Source of the DNA: JABDIY01 sp963803875
GTDB taxonomy: Bacteria > Actinomycetota > Acidimicrobiia > Acidimicrobiales > SZUA-35
Assembly (NCBI GenBank): GCA_963803875.1
Contig: CAWDOA010000008.1
Span: 62,001 to 126,000, forward strand
Length of the DNA: 64,000 nt
Direction of reading: 5' to 3'
Under the pieces are notes generated by a model that saw only the letters and a program-made list of their open reading frames with translations, searched no databases and was not told where the DNA came from. This document shows, piece by piece, positions 9,024 to 17,252 of the stretch (positions are counted from its first letter, which is position 1; each line of letters begins with the position of its first letter). A program made the position numbers and the translations under genes.

Positions 9024-10019
9024 ATGAACGTGGATCGCCTGGCAGAGACCCGTGCCCGTCGTGCGCTGCAGGGTATCGGTCAAGCGATCCCGGAAAGTCT
9101 GGTCCGAGCGAGCTCTACCAGGAACGAAGTACACGTGGCACCCCGGCAGGTTGTCCGGGTGAACTGCACTCCTGACAAGCGTCTCCGGCGCGAAGCGCTG
9201 CTGTGCCGATCGCTTCCCGACAAACGCTACTTCCCTACCGTCCTGGGGTACGCGGGTGAGACCGGTTTCGACTTTGTGGTCATCGAACGCAAACCGGGCG
9301 TGCCCGTCGCTCGGGCATGGCCGACGATGGACCAGAAACACCGTCGGTACTTCATCAAGCAGTTCGCGGAGGCGCTCAAGACCCTCCATTCGGTTCCGAC
9401 TCCGCCAGTCGCCACCAAGATGCATCGAGAACCCGCATCTGCTCGACCCTGCAGCGGTGAGTCCGGTCGTTCCGATTCTGATGGCGTGTCGACCAGCTGA
9501 TCGCCCGGGGCCAGGTGGACAGAATGATCCTCCAGGACATCGCCGACCTGGTCAACGATCACGGCACGCTCTCAACGACTACCACCAACGCACACTGATC
9601 CACGGAGATCTGACCTTTGAGAACGTGATGATCGACGTCAATGGTCTCAGCGCACTGATCGATTTCGAGTGGTCCCGCGGCGCGCCGGCTGACCTCGAGC
9701 TCGATGTGCTCCTCCGTTTCCTTCGTCACCCCGAAGCCCACGTGCCCGCCGCAGTGGCAGGGACGCTGCGTTCAACCGATTTCGAGGAGGTGCCGGGGTG
9801 GATCGCCGAGGAATACCCCGAGATCTTCGCCCATCCTCGGATCGTCGAACGCCTGGCGCTGTATTCGGTCGCATTCGACATGGCCGAACTGGTTCGAATG
9901 GAACGGTCACCTCGATGTCGAACATGGGTCCGCTCCACCCGGTGCGTCGCCTCCAGGCGTTACTCGACGGTATTTGCCCACTGCGCCAACAGTTGGCCAG
10001 GCTGTCACTCTTGGTCTAG
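9024..10019 (+). CDS. Aminoglycoside/choline phosphotransferase-type kinase (several apparent frameshifts)
   Basis: About 330 residues when reassembled from three frames. N-lobe: APRQVVRVNCTPDKRLRREALLCRSL and FDFVVIERKPG. C-lobe: Brenner motif HGDLTFENVMID (catalytic Asp and Asn) and the Mg-binding ALIDFEWSRGAPADLELD. C-terminal helices DMAELVRM and HPVRRLQALLDG continue in a third frame to the stop at 10019. Breaks lie near 9440, 9560 and 9900. Substrate unknown; these kinases act on antibiotics, choline, sugars or homoserine. The catalytic residues are intact, so I treat the frameshifts as errors rather than decay. Confidence 0.72.
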
Positions 10020-10151
10020 GTCACAAATCAGAAGGACCTGCCGGGCACCCCTCCACTGCGATCGGCGTCGAGCCCACTACGGTGGCGAGCGATGGCCTCA
10101 GCGTACACGCCTCCAAGAACACAGAATCCGTCCGCAGGGAGCGACCCAGCC

Positions 10152-11496
10152 GTGAGTGAATCCAACGACGCCGAGGTGACCGACACCGCCGCATGGGTCG
10201 TCAACCCCACTGGTCCTCTCACCGGGGACGTCACCGTGCGCGGCTCCAAGAATGCCGTCACCAAACACCTGGTGGCAGCCATGTTGGGCAACTCGCCGTC
10301 CACGGTGCAGCAACGTGCCCGACATCGGGGACGTGGAGATCACATGCAACATGCTCACGAGCCTCGGATGCGCGGTCGAGCGGACCGCCGACAACGAGAT
10401 CACGGTCGACCCCTCGAGCCTCTACAGCAGCCGCGTACCGATTCGGTTCAGCGGAATGAACCGCATTCCGATCCTGATGATCGGCCCGCTGCTACACGCG
10501 GTCGGCGAGGCCTTTGTTCCCCTGGTCGGAGGGGACGACATCGGATCCCGGCCGGTCGATTTCCATGTCGGTGCCCTCACAAAGATGGGGGCGCAGATCG
10601 CGATCACCGACGAAGGGCTCGAAGCGAAAGCGACGAGACTGCAAGGGGCACACATCGAGCTGCCATATCCATCGGTCGGAGCCACCGAGACAGTTCTGCT
10701 CTCGGCGGTGTTCGCCGAGGGCCGAACCGTGCTCGACGGCGGCGCCACCGAGCCTGAGATCATCGAGCTGGCGCTGTTCCTGCAACGCATGGGCGCGACG
10801 CATCGAGATGCGACCCAATCGGCGTTACATCATCGACGGGGTCGACTCGTTGACCGGCGCCAGCCACAAGCTCAAAGGCGATCGCATCGAAGCGTTCAGC
10901 TATCTCGTCGCCGGTTTGATCACGGGCGGTCAGGTCACCGTTCACGGCTGCAGCCAGGACCGGCTCGTCACAGCAATCTCTACGTTGCATGGCATGGGCG
11001 CCCAGTTCGAAATCACGGACTCGTCGGTTTCGGCGCAAGCGGACCAGCTGAAGCCAGCTGCGGTGGAGACCGACACCCATCCCGGCTTCATGACCGACTG
11101 GCAGTCTCCCATGGTGGCGCTCTTCACGCAGTGCGACGGGCTGTCGGTCATGTACGAAACCGTCTACGAAAATCGCTTCACCTATGTGCCCGCTCTCAAG
11201 GAGATGGGCGCCAAGATCGAGCTGTACACCACAGCTCTGGGAAGCATCGAAAGCCGATTCGTCGGTTCGTCGATGCCGTGTTCGGTGGTCGTCCACGGGA
11301 AGAGCGAGCTCAAGGGAACCGATGTGGTCGTCCCCGACATTCGCGGCGGTTTCGCCTACGTGCTCGCGGCCGCAGCCGCAACGGCACAACCACCATCACC
11401 GGCACCCATCACCTCGACCGCGGCTACAACCGCCCGATCGAAAACTTCGTTGAAATGGGATTGGATATTCGCCGTACAACGGTTTCCCTCCGGTGA
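10152..11496 (+). CDS. murA: UDP-N-acetylglucosamine 1-carboxyvinyltransferase (three apparent frameshifts)
   Basis: First committed step of peptidoglycan synthesis (PEP + UDP-GlcNAc). From GTG 10152: VRGSKNAVTKHLVAAML holds the Lys22 equivalent; PDIGDVEITCNMLTSLG follows after a slip at about 10311. The active-site loop reads VGGDDIGSRPVDFH, so the usual Cys115 is Asp (codon 10534-10536), as in mycobacterial and chlamydial MurA. Further slips at about 10800 (into IEMRPNRRYIIDGV) and 11375 (into GTTTITGTHHLDRGYNR). The C-terminus has the family Asp-Arg-Gly. The stop TGA overlaps the GTG of lgt (GTGA), supporting the reconstructed end. Confidence 0.88.
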
Positions 11497-12364
11497 GCTT
11501 CTACTTCGCCTCGGTTCCAGCCCCCGCCGGGTAGCAGCTTCAGTCTCGGCCCACTGAGGTTCAACTACTACGGCCTGATGATCGCCCTCGGCGTTCTGGT
11601 GGCGGTCGAGATCGGGCGGCGACGGTGGGAAGCCAGGGGCGGCGATGCCGATGACATCACGTCGATCGGCACGGTCGGGGTACCGGCCGGTCTCATCGGA
11701 GCCAGGCTCTACCACGTCATCACCGATTGGAAGATGTACATCGACGCTCCGCTGGATGTCGTCAAGGTCTGGAATGGCGGTCTCGGGATTCCCGGTGGCC
11801 TTCTGGTCGGAATCGCAGCCGGTGCGTGGCAGGCGAGACGCAGGGGAATCACCGGCGATCGCCTCTGGGACGTGATCGATGCGGTCGTTCCCGGCATTCC
11901 GGTTGCCCAGGCCATCGGCCGAATCGGCAATTGGTTCAACCAGGAGATCTTCGGAGGACCGAGCGATCTGCCCTGGGCACTCGAGGTCGACCGCCGTTAC
12001 CGACCCAGCAGACTTCGCCGAGTTCGACACCTTTCATCCCACTTTTCTGTACGAGGCGTTACTCAATCTCAGTCTTGCCGGTTTGTTGATCATCTTGGAC
12101 CGCCGCAAGGTTCTGGGCCGCGGACAGATCCTGCCGTTGTGGATAGCGGGGTATGGCGTTCTGCGCTTCATCGACGAGACGATCCGAACCGATCCGGCCT
12201 CGCTGATTCTAGGGATTCGCGTCAACCACTGGATCAGCGGAATCGCCGTTGTCGGCGGTCTGACGTGGTTCCGGAAGATGCGGCAACGAGCGGCCCTCGC
12301 CGACGCTCAGATAACCGGATTCGAGGATCTCGCCGCGGACGACGCTGACCTAGGCCAGCTGTGA
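11493..12364 (+). CDS. lgt: Prolipoprotein diacylglyceryl transferase (two apparent frameshifts)
   Basis: Membrane enzyme that transfers diacylglycerol from phosphatidylglycerol to lipobox Cys, matching the several lipoproteins in this window. From GTG 11493: FYFASVPAP, slip near 11532, then GPLRFNYYGLMIALGVL. Signature RIGNWFNQEIFGGPSDLPWAL contains the essential Arg/Asn region. A second slip at about 11993 leads into FHPTFLYEALLNL and the last membrane helices (LPLWIAGYGVLRFIDETIR). Seven hydrophobic segments are visible. The 3' end overlaps the convergent acyl-CoA dehydrogenase gene by 15 bp. Confidence 0.9.
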
Positions 12365-14129
12365 GGCTGACAATGCAAACAGGTCAGCCTCTCCAGCGGT
12401 AACCGCGCCGAGTAGACCAGAGGCGGTGGGGAGGATCTGCTCGCCGAAGAACTTGGCCGAAACCTTCTTCGCAGCGGCGAAATCGGCATCACCTGACGCG
12501 TCGGCCTTCATCGCCAGATCGGCCATCAGGCCACCGCAGACCACGGTGGCCAGCATCCGCAGATACGGCCCCGAACCGGCGAGGGCTGCATTGATGTTTG
12601 GCGACCCGTTTTGCAGCAGCCAGTCGGTTGCGGATCGGGCCGACGCCACTGCAGCTTCGAGATTCTCGCCGAAGCGGGCCATGCCTTCTTGGGCCGCAAG
12701 ATCCTTGGCCTTTACCTCGAGCGACGCGAGGTGATCGAGCACCACTCCCCCACCCCGCATCGGCAGCTTCCGGGCCACGAGATCGGCGGCCTGAATTCCG
12801 TTGGTTCCCTCGTAGATCGCAGCGATCCGGATGTCGCGGTAGTGCTGAGCTGCACCGGTCTCTTCGACGTATCCCATTCCACCGAAGATCTGGACCGCGA
12901 GGCTGGTGAGTTCGTTGCCGAGATCGGTACACAGCGACTTGGAGAGCGGGATCAGAAGGTCGGCCAACTCACGGGCGTGCTCACCGTCTTCGCCTGACAG
13001 CGCCTTGGCTGCGGTCGATCGTCGCTGCGTTCGTGTAGATCAGGCAGCGCATGGCATCGATCCATGACCGCTGGGTCATCAGCATCCGGCGGACATCGGG
13101 GTGTTCGATGATCGGACTCTGTGTACCCCGCTCTGCGCCGACGGCGGTGCCCTGCTCGCGCTCCTGGGCGTAGTCGAGGGCGATCTGGTAGGCGCGTTCG
13201 GAAAGTGCCAGACCCTGGAGGCCCACCGATAGCCGAGCGTTGTTCATCATCGTGAACATGTTGCGCATACCGGTGAATTCGTCACCTACCGGCCAACCGA
13301 TAGCGCCGGTCTTGTCGCCGAAGGCGAGCACGCAGGTTGGGCTGCCGTGGATGCCGAGCTTGTGTTCGATCGAGACGCAGCTGACATCGTTCTTCTCACC
13401 AGGATTCCCATCGCTGTCGGGAAGGAACTTGGGGACGAAGAACATGGTGATGCCCTTGGTTCCAGGAGGCGCCCCGGGCGTACGGGCCAGCACGAGATGG
13501 ATGATGTTCTCGGCCATGTCGTGGTCGCCAAAGGTGATCCAGATCTTCTGACCGGTGATCCGGTAGCTTCCGTCGCCGACCGGTTCTGCCTTGGTGGCGA
13601 CAGCACCGACGTCCCTGCCAGCCTGGGGCTCGGACAGGTTCATGGTGCCGCTCCACTGCCCGGTGAGCATCTTGGGCAGATACATCGACTTCGTCTCGTC
13701 ATCACCATGGTGCTCGAGCGCATCGATGGCACCTTGGGTGAGCAGGGGGCACAGGCTGAACGCCATGTTCGAGGTGGTCAGAAGCTCCTGGATTGCCACC
13801 CCCATGACCCATGGGAATCCGCCACCGCCATAGGTCGGATCGAAAGGAATCGACCCGAATTCAGTGGCGACGTACTGTGCGTACGCGGCCTTGAAACTGT
13901 CGGGCGTGATCACATCACCGTCGACCCACTTGGTCATGATCGTGTCGCCGTCGACATTGGTGGGGGCAACCACTTCGGCCATGAACCGGGCTACCTCCTC
14001 CAGCACTGGCTCGATCATCTCTGCGTCGAAGGATTCGGAGAAACGGTCGAGTTCGGCCAGCTCGCCGACACCGGCGATGTGTTCCAGCACGAAGTTGATG
14101 TCTTTGAGGGGAGGGGTGTAGTCGCTCAC
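12350..14129 (-). CDS. Acyl-CoA dehydrogenase, long (about 590 residue) DmdC-like type, one apparent frameshift
   Basis: FAD enzyme oxidising acyl-CoA thioesters. From GTG 14129 (VSDYTPPLKDINFVLEHIAG), an N-terminal helical extension precedes the core: YGGGGFPWVMGVAIQELL, MNLSEPQAGRDVGAV, GQKIWITFGDHDM, KLGIHGSPTCVLAFGD. A slip at about 13010 shifts the frame; it continues with GEDGEHARELADLLIPLSK, AVQIFGGMGYVEETGAAQHYRD and the catalytic Glu in IYEGTNGIQAADLVARKL, then a C-terminal helical domain. Length and N-terminus match the group that includes 3-methylmercaptopropionyl-CoA dehydrogenases. The actual acyl chain cannot be told from sequence. Confidence 0.85.
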
Positions 14130-14153
14130 GGAGCCGAGGATACCGATCGGCAA

Positions 14154-14333
14154 TCAGCGAGCACTAGACGCGTAATACCCTAATTCGGCGTGGTATCCCC
14201 AATTGACCGGTTCGGTCAGCCGCATCTGGTTCGTAGCAGCGTTCAGCTGCTCCACGAGGTCGGATTCAAGCTCCAGCGACGCAGCCGCAGACAAACATGC
14301 CGAGCTGTTCGGGTCTGCTGGCGCCGGTCTCAT
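14154..14333 (-). CDS. Possible 59-residue protein (doubtful)
   Basis: A short frame from ATG 14333 to TGA 14154 with a helix-like middle (LELESDLVEQLNAATNQMRL) and an aromatic tail (VNWGYHAELGYYASSAR). It lies between the acyl-CoA dehydrogenase start and the metallo-beta-lactamase-fold gene on the same strand. There is no clear ribosome site and no family I recognise. It may be a remnant or a chance frame. Confidence 0.25.
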   Translation of the reverse strand: MRPAPADPNSSACLSAAASLELESDLVEQLNAATNQMRLTEPVNWGYHAELGYYASSAR

Positions 14334-14365
14334 GGGCCTGATCGCTACCCGAGCAATCCAGAAGA

Positions 14366-15190
14366 CTAGAGCCCGAGGAGCCGATACATCGCCTCGGGAG
14401 TGCCGGCGTCGCCCCGCGCCAGCCGTGCGGCTCGCTCTACGTTCACAGCGTCGAATCGACGATCGGTCCACCGATCCCATGGGCCGGCGGGCAGGGCCGA
14501 CGGATCACCGTCGGCGTCGACACATGCTCGAAGGTACGCCGCTTGGTCGGCCAGAGCAGCGCGCTCGGCCGGAAGCCCGTGGCCGGGCACGAAGCTGGTC
14601 CCCAACTCCGACACTGCGTCGAGCGAGTCGGCCCACGCTGCCGGGTCACCATCAAAGGCGAGCGGGGTGACTCCAAAGCTGCCCAAGGCACCCAGAAAGA
14701 CGATCCCAGCTCCTGGCAACTGCACCACCGTGTTGAGCGCACTCTCACCCGGTAGCAAGTGCACCAGTGCGGCGTTGCTTATCGAGGCGGCTTCGCTGAT
14801 CGTGTGAGTGACGGGACGGGTGATGAACTCGCCGTGAAACGCAACTGCATGCTGAGGTATCAGCCGTTTCAGGACCATGGTGTTGACCGGCTGGTCGAGC
14901 TGGTCACTGACCGGTTCACTACCGAAGAAGGCAGCCCGCCAGAAGATGGTGGAACCACCCGTGAAGGGGATCCGCGAACTCGTGAGCACCACCCGCTTGG
15001 TGGGCAACCCGAGGTGGGCTGTGAGTTCCTGGATCTCGGCGTCGGCCTGAGCTGCAAGCGCTGGGGTGGTGAGGGTGTCCACGAGGGATAGTCCGTCGCC
15101 ATCGATCACGAGCCCGAGGTTGGAGTTGCCGAACTGGGGGTCCTCCGAACACAACGCATACGCCCCAGCGGCCAATTCAATCGTGATCAT
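14366..15190 (-). CDS. Metallo-beta-lactamase-fold protein lacking the metal-binding motif
   Basis: 274 residues from ATG 15190. The fold is recognisable: NLGLVIDGDGLSLVDTL near the N-terminus and the late FVPGHG at about residue 200. The position where active members carry T-H-x-H-x-D-H-x-G-G reads T-S-S-R-I-P-F-T-G-G, so all the metal ligands of that motif are gone. The GD(x)F strand is also altered (GALGSF). I infer a catalytically dead or strongly altered member, perhaps a binding protein. A TTG at 15199 is an alternative start. It lies downstream of carD, separated by a repeat cluster. Confidence 0.65.
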   Translation of the reverse strand: MITIELAAGAYALCSEDPQFGNSNLGLVIDGDGLSLVDTLTTPALAAQADAEIQELTAHLGLPTKRVVLTSSRIPFTGGSTIFWRAAFFGSEPVSDQLDQPVNTMVLKRLIPQHAVAFHGEFITRPVTHTISEAASISNAALVHLLPGESALNTVVQLPGAGIVFLGALGSFGVTPLAFDGDPAAWADSLDAVSELGTSFVPGHGLPAERAALADQAAYLRACVDADGDPSALPAGPWDRWTDRRFDAVNVERAARLARGDAGTPEAMYRLLGL

Positions 15191-15250
15191 CGCCGCCAAA
15201 CCTATCCCCAGAGGTAGATGCCCCGATTACCAGCGCCTGCCAATGGGATA

Positions 15251-15474
15251 CCTGCGAGGTCCCGACGTCGTGAGGCTGCGGAGGGACCGAGCAGCGCTCC
15301 AAGGGTGTCAGCCGCTGATCGAGCGGCCTGCAAGATACGAGCAGCCACTGCACGGTCTCGACTTCGTGAGGCTGCGGAGGGACGAAGCAGCTCTCCAAGA
15401 GTGTCAGCCGCTGATCGAGCGAAGCGAGCTTGGAGCGACCCGGAGCGAGGAACGAGCGGCGGCGAGCGGAATCA
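15251..15474. repeat. Dispersed repeat, locus A, with an internal tandem duplication
   Basis: Two near-identical copies of a 58-bp unit, 15268-15325 and 15364-15421 (54 of 58 identical by eye), at a period of 96 bp; similarity extends to about 15251 and 15347. Each starts TCGTGAGGCTGCGGAGGGAC. The second copy continues into GAGCGAGGAACGAGCG and GCGAGCGGAATCA, shared with locus C (57056-57180) and more weakly with locus B (44814-44929). The final TCA is the complement of the carD stop codon. No transposase or terminal target duplication is visible. Confidence 0.8.
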
Positions 15475-15951
15475 GACTAATTGCTCGTCGACCCTGTCCA
15501 TTGCATCGTCTTCGCTCAGGTCCATCGCGAAGGACAGCTCGCTCACGAGCACCTTGCGGGCCTTGGAGTACATGGTCTTTTCTCCGGCCGAGAGACCCTT
15601 GCTCTTGTCGCGCAGGGCCAGATTCCGAACCACCTCGGCGACCTGATAGACGTCGCCCGACTTCAGTTTCTCCTGATGGTTTTTGAATCGCCGGCTCCAG
15701 TTGGCCGGCTCGCGAACATCCTTCTTGGCCAGGAGCTCGAACAGGTCCTCTACATCGGTCATGCTGATCGGTGGACGCATGCCAACTTCTTCGACTTTGT
15801 CGACCGGTACTCGCACCGTCAGGTCATCGTGGGCGGTGTGGAGAACGAAGTACTTCTTCTTCTCGCCGTTGAACTCGACAACCTCGGTCTTCTGAATGAT
15901 GGCCGCACCGTGGTGCGGGTAGACAACACGATCGCCGGTCTTGAACGTCAT
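15472..15951 (-). CDS. carD: CarD-family RNA polymerase-binding transcription regulator
   Basis: 159 residues. CarD stabilises open promoter complexes by contacting the RNA polymerase beta subunit and the upstream fork. Start ATG 15951 (MTFKTGDRVVYPHHGAAI) is the family N-terminus; longer frames upstream lack a good site. The N-terminal Tudor-like RNAP-interaction domain (GDRVVYPHHGAAIIQKTEV...FVLHTAHDDLTVRVPVDK) is followed by a helical DNA-binding domain (NWSRRFKNHQEKLKSGDVYQVAEVVRNL...GLSAGEKTMYSKARKVLVSELS). The stop codon lies within the edge of repeat locus A. Normally essential in mycobacteria. Confidence 0.96.
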   Translation of the reverse strand: MTFKTGDRVVYPHHGAAIIQKTEVVEFNGEKKKYFVLHTAHDDLTVRVPVDKVEEVGMRPPISMTDVEDLFELLAKKDVREPANWSRRFKNHQEKLKSGDVYQVAEVVRNLALRDKSKGLSAGEKTMYSKARKVLVSELSFAMDLSEDDAMDRVDEQLV

Positions 15952-16090
15952 CTCTTCAGGATGGCACAGCCAGGGCCAATTCCCCACTTGGAGATGGGGT
16001 TTGCTCCCCGATTCACTGGGCCGTCCAACCCAACCGGACGCTGAACTAGGGAGAGATCACACCGATTGACCCCAACCCCGACAATCGCTG

Positions 16091-16690
16091 TCAGGCGGCT
16101 CCGCCGGATCCGGGAACGGCTTCGAGCTCTTCCCGTAGGATCACGGGCCCGTCGTTCTCGGGATGTTTGCCCTCGACGCCGTCGTAGAACTCTCTGAAAC
16201 GATCCATGTCTGCGGTGACGTTGCCAGTGAGGTCGATCGGGTCACCCACGCCACATGTCTTGGCGGTGTAGTCCACGAAAGCAGGCACCACCGGGACGTC
16301 CGCTGCTCGAGCGATCCGATAGAAACCCGACTTCCAATAGGGCGTATGGCCCCGTGTCCCCGAGACCGGGAGCACGATCGTGATCCGCTCACCGGGAACG
16401 AACATATTGACCAGGTCATCGACCACGGAACCGGCTGAGCTCCGATCGACCGGGATACCGCCCAACTTGCGCCACAACCAGCCGACAACCGGGGGAAACA
16501 TCTCCTTCTTTCCAACCCATCGCATGTTCAGTTCGAGGGCCCAACCGATCAGAAGCGCCAGCGGAAAGTCCCAATTGGAGGTGTGCGGCGAGGCGATCAT
16601 CACCGTGTGGTCATTCTCGGGTTTACCGCCCACGAGCTCGAAGCCCGATCGCTTCAAGATCCACTTGGCCAGACGAGATTTCACCACCAC
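16091..16690 (-). CDS. PlsC-family lysophospholipid acyltransferase
   Basis: 199 residues from GTG 16690 (three GTG codons in a row make the exact start uncertain). Membrane-associated acyltransferase acting in phospholipid synthesis. Catalytic H-x4-D is in ASPHTSNWDFPLALLIGW (about residue 36). The second block is LGGIPVDRSSAG and the third LPVSGTRGHTPYWKSGFYRIA, replacing the commoner PEGTRS. There is an N-terminal basic stretch (KSRLAKWILKRSG). The acyl acceptor cannot be deduced. Confidence 0.82.
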   Translation of the reverse strand: MVVKSRLAKWILKRSGFELVGGKPENDHTVMIASPHTSNWDFPLALLIGWALELNMRWVGKKEMFPPVVGWLWRKLGGIPVDRSSAGSVVDDLVNMFVPGERITIVLPVSGTRGHTPYWKSGFYRIARAADVPVVPAFVDYTAKTCGVGDPIDLTGNVTADMDRFREFYDGVEGKHPENDGPVILREELEAVPGSGGAA

Positions 16691-16733
16691 AGGCTAAGGG
16701 TGCTTGCAGGCTGCTGTGTACATTGCAGCGGAC

Positions 16734-17195
16734 CTATCGGAGAAGCGCGGTGAGATCGGCGAGGACCTCGGTCGCGTGGCCGGCGGGATCGGTAACGGCG
16801 TACGCCTTCTGGATCACACCCTCTGGATCAATGAGGTAGCTGATCCGCTGAGGAAAATCGGCGAAGGGATCGTCGCTTGCCCGAAGGACTTCGTACGCCG
16901 TGCCGACCGTCTTGTCCTCGTCGCTCAACAGCGGAAACGGTAAATCAAACTTCTCCCTGAACGCGGCATTTTCGGCCGGCGTATCGAACGAGATGCCGAC
17001 GATGCGACAACCGGCGTCGTTGAACTGCTGGGCTTGATCACGCAAGCCCTGACCTTCGGCGGTTCAACCGGGGGTGCTGGCTTTGGGGTACCACCACATC
17101 AGAACCCATGAGCCGGCTTGATCGACCAAAGCAACCGGCGTTCCATCTTGATCGGGCGCGGTGAAAGCCGGCGCCGATGTTCCTTCGCTGAGCAT
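16734..17195 (-). CDS. PrxQ/Bcp-type peroxiredoxin, probable selenoprotein (in-frame TGA at codon 44)
   Basis: Thiol/selenol peroxidase reducing H2O2 and organic peroxides in the cytoplasm. From ATG 17195: MLSEGTSAPAFTAPDQDG, then WWYPKASTPG followed by TGA (17064-17066) and, in the same frame, TAEGQGLRDQAQQF...IVGISFDTPAEN...FPLLSDEDKTVGTAYEV...ISYLIDPEGVIQKAY, ending 16734. The family motif is TPGCT, so TGA replaces exactly the peroxidatic Cys; read as selenocysteine the protein is 153 residues, normal for PrxQ. No frameshift is needed and a SECIS-like hairpin follows. The resolving Cys usual at +5 is absent; one Cys remains in AGCRIVGIS. Divergent from a thioredoxin-like lipoprotein gene. 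Confidence 0.85.
17021..17066 (-). promoter_or_regulatory. Bacterial SECIS-like hairpin at the UGA codon of the peroxiredoxin
   Basis: On the mRNA strand, UGAAC (17066-17062, including the UGA) pairs with GUUCA (17025-17021). Above an internal loop, GGGCUUG (17049-17043) pairs perfectly with CAAGCCC (17036-17030) around the 6-nt loop CGUGAU. The apical loop starts 21 nt after the UGA and has G at its second position. This matches the known bacterial SECIS layout: a hairpin immediately downstream of UGA, a G near the loop start and a distance of about 16-37 nt. Confidence 0.75.
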
Positions 17196-17252
17196 CCTTG
17201 GAACATAGTGCGGCGACCGCGGTCTGCCCAGCCCACGCTCCATACTTGTCGG

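Noticed and set aside
16734..17045. A separate truncated peroxiredoxin starting at TTG 17045
   Set aside because: It is in the same frame as the upstream half with only the TGA between, lacks its own ribosome site and would lack the active site; selenocysteine readthrough explains both halves.
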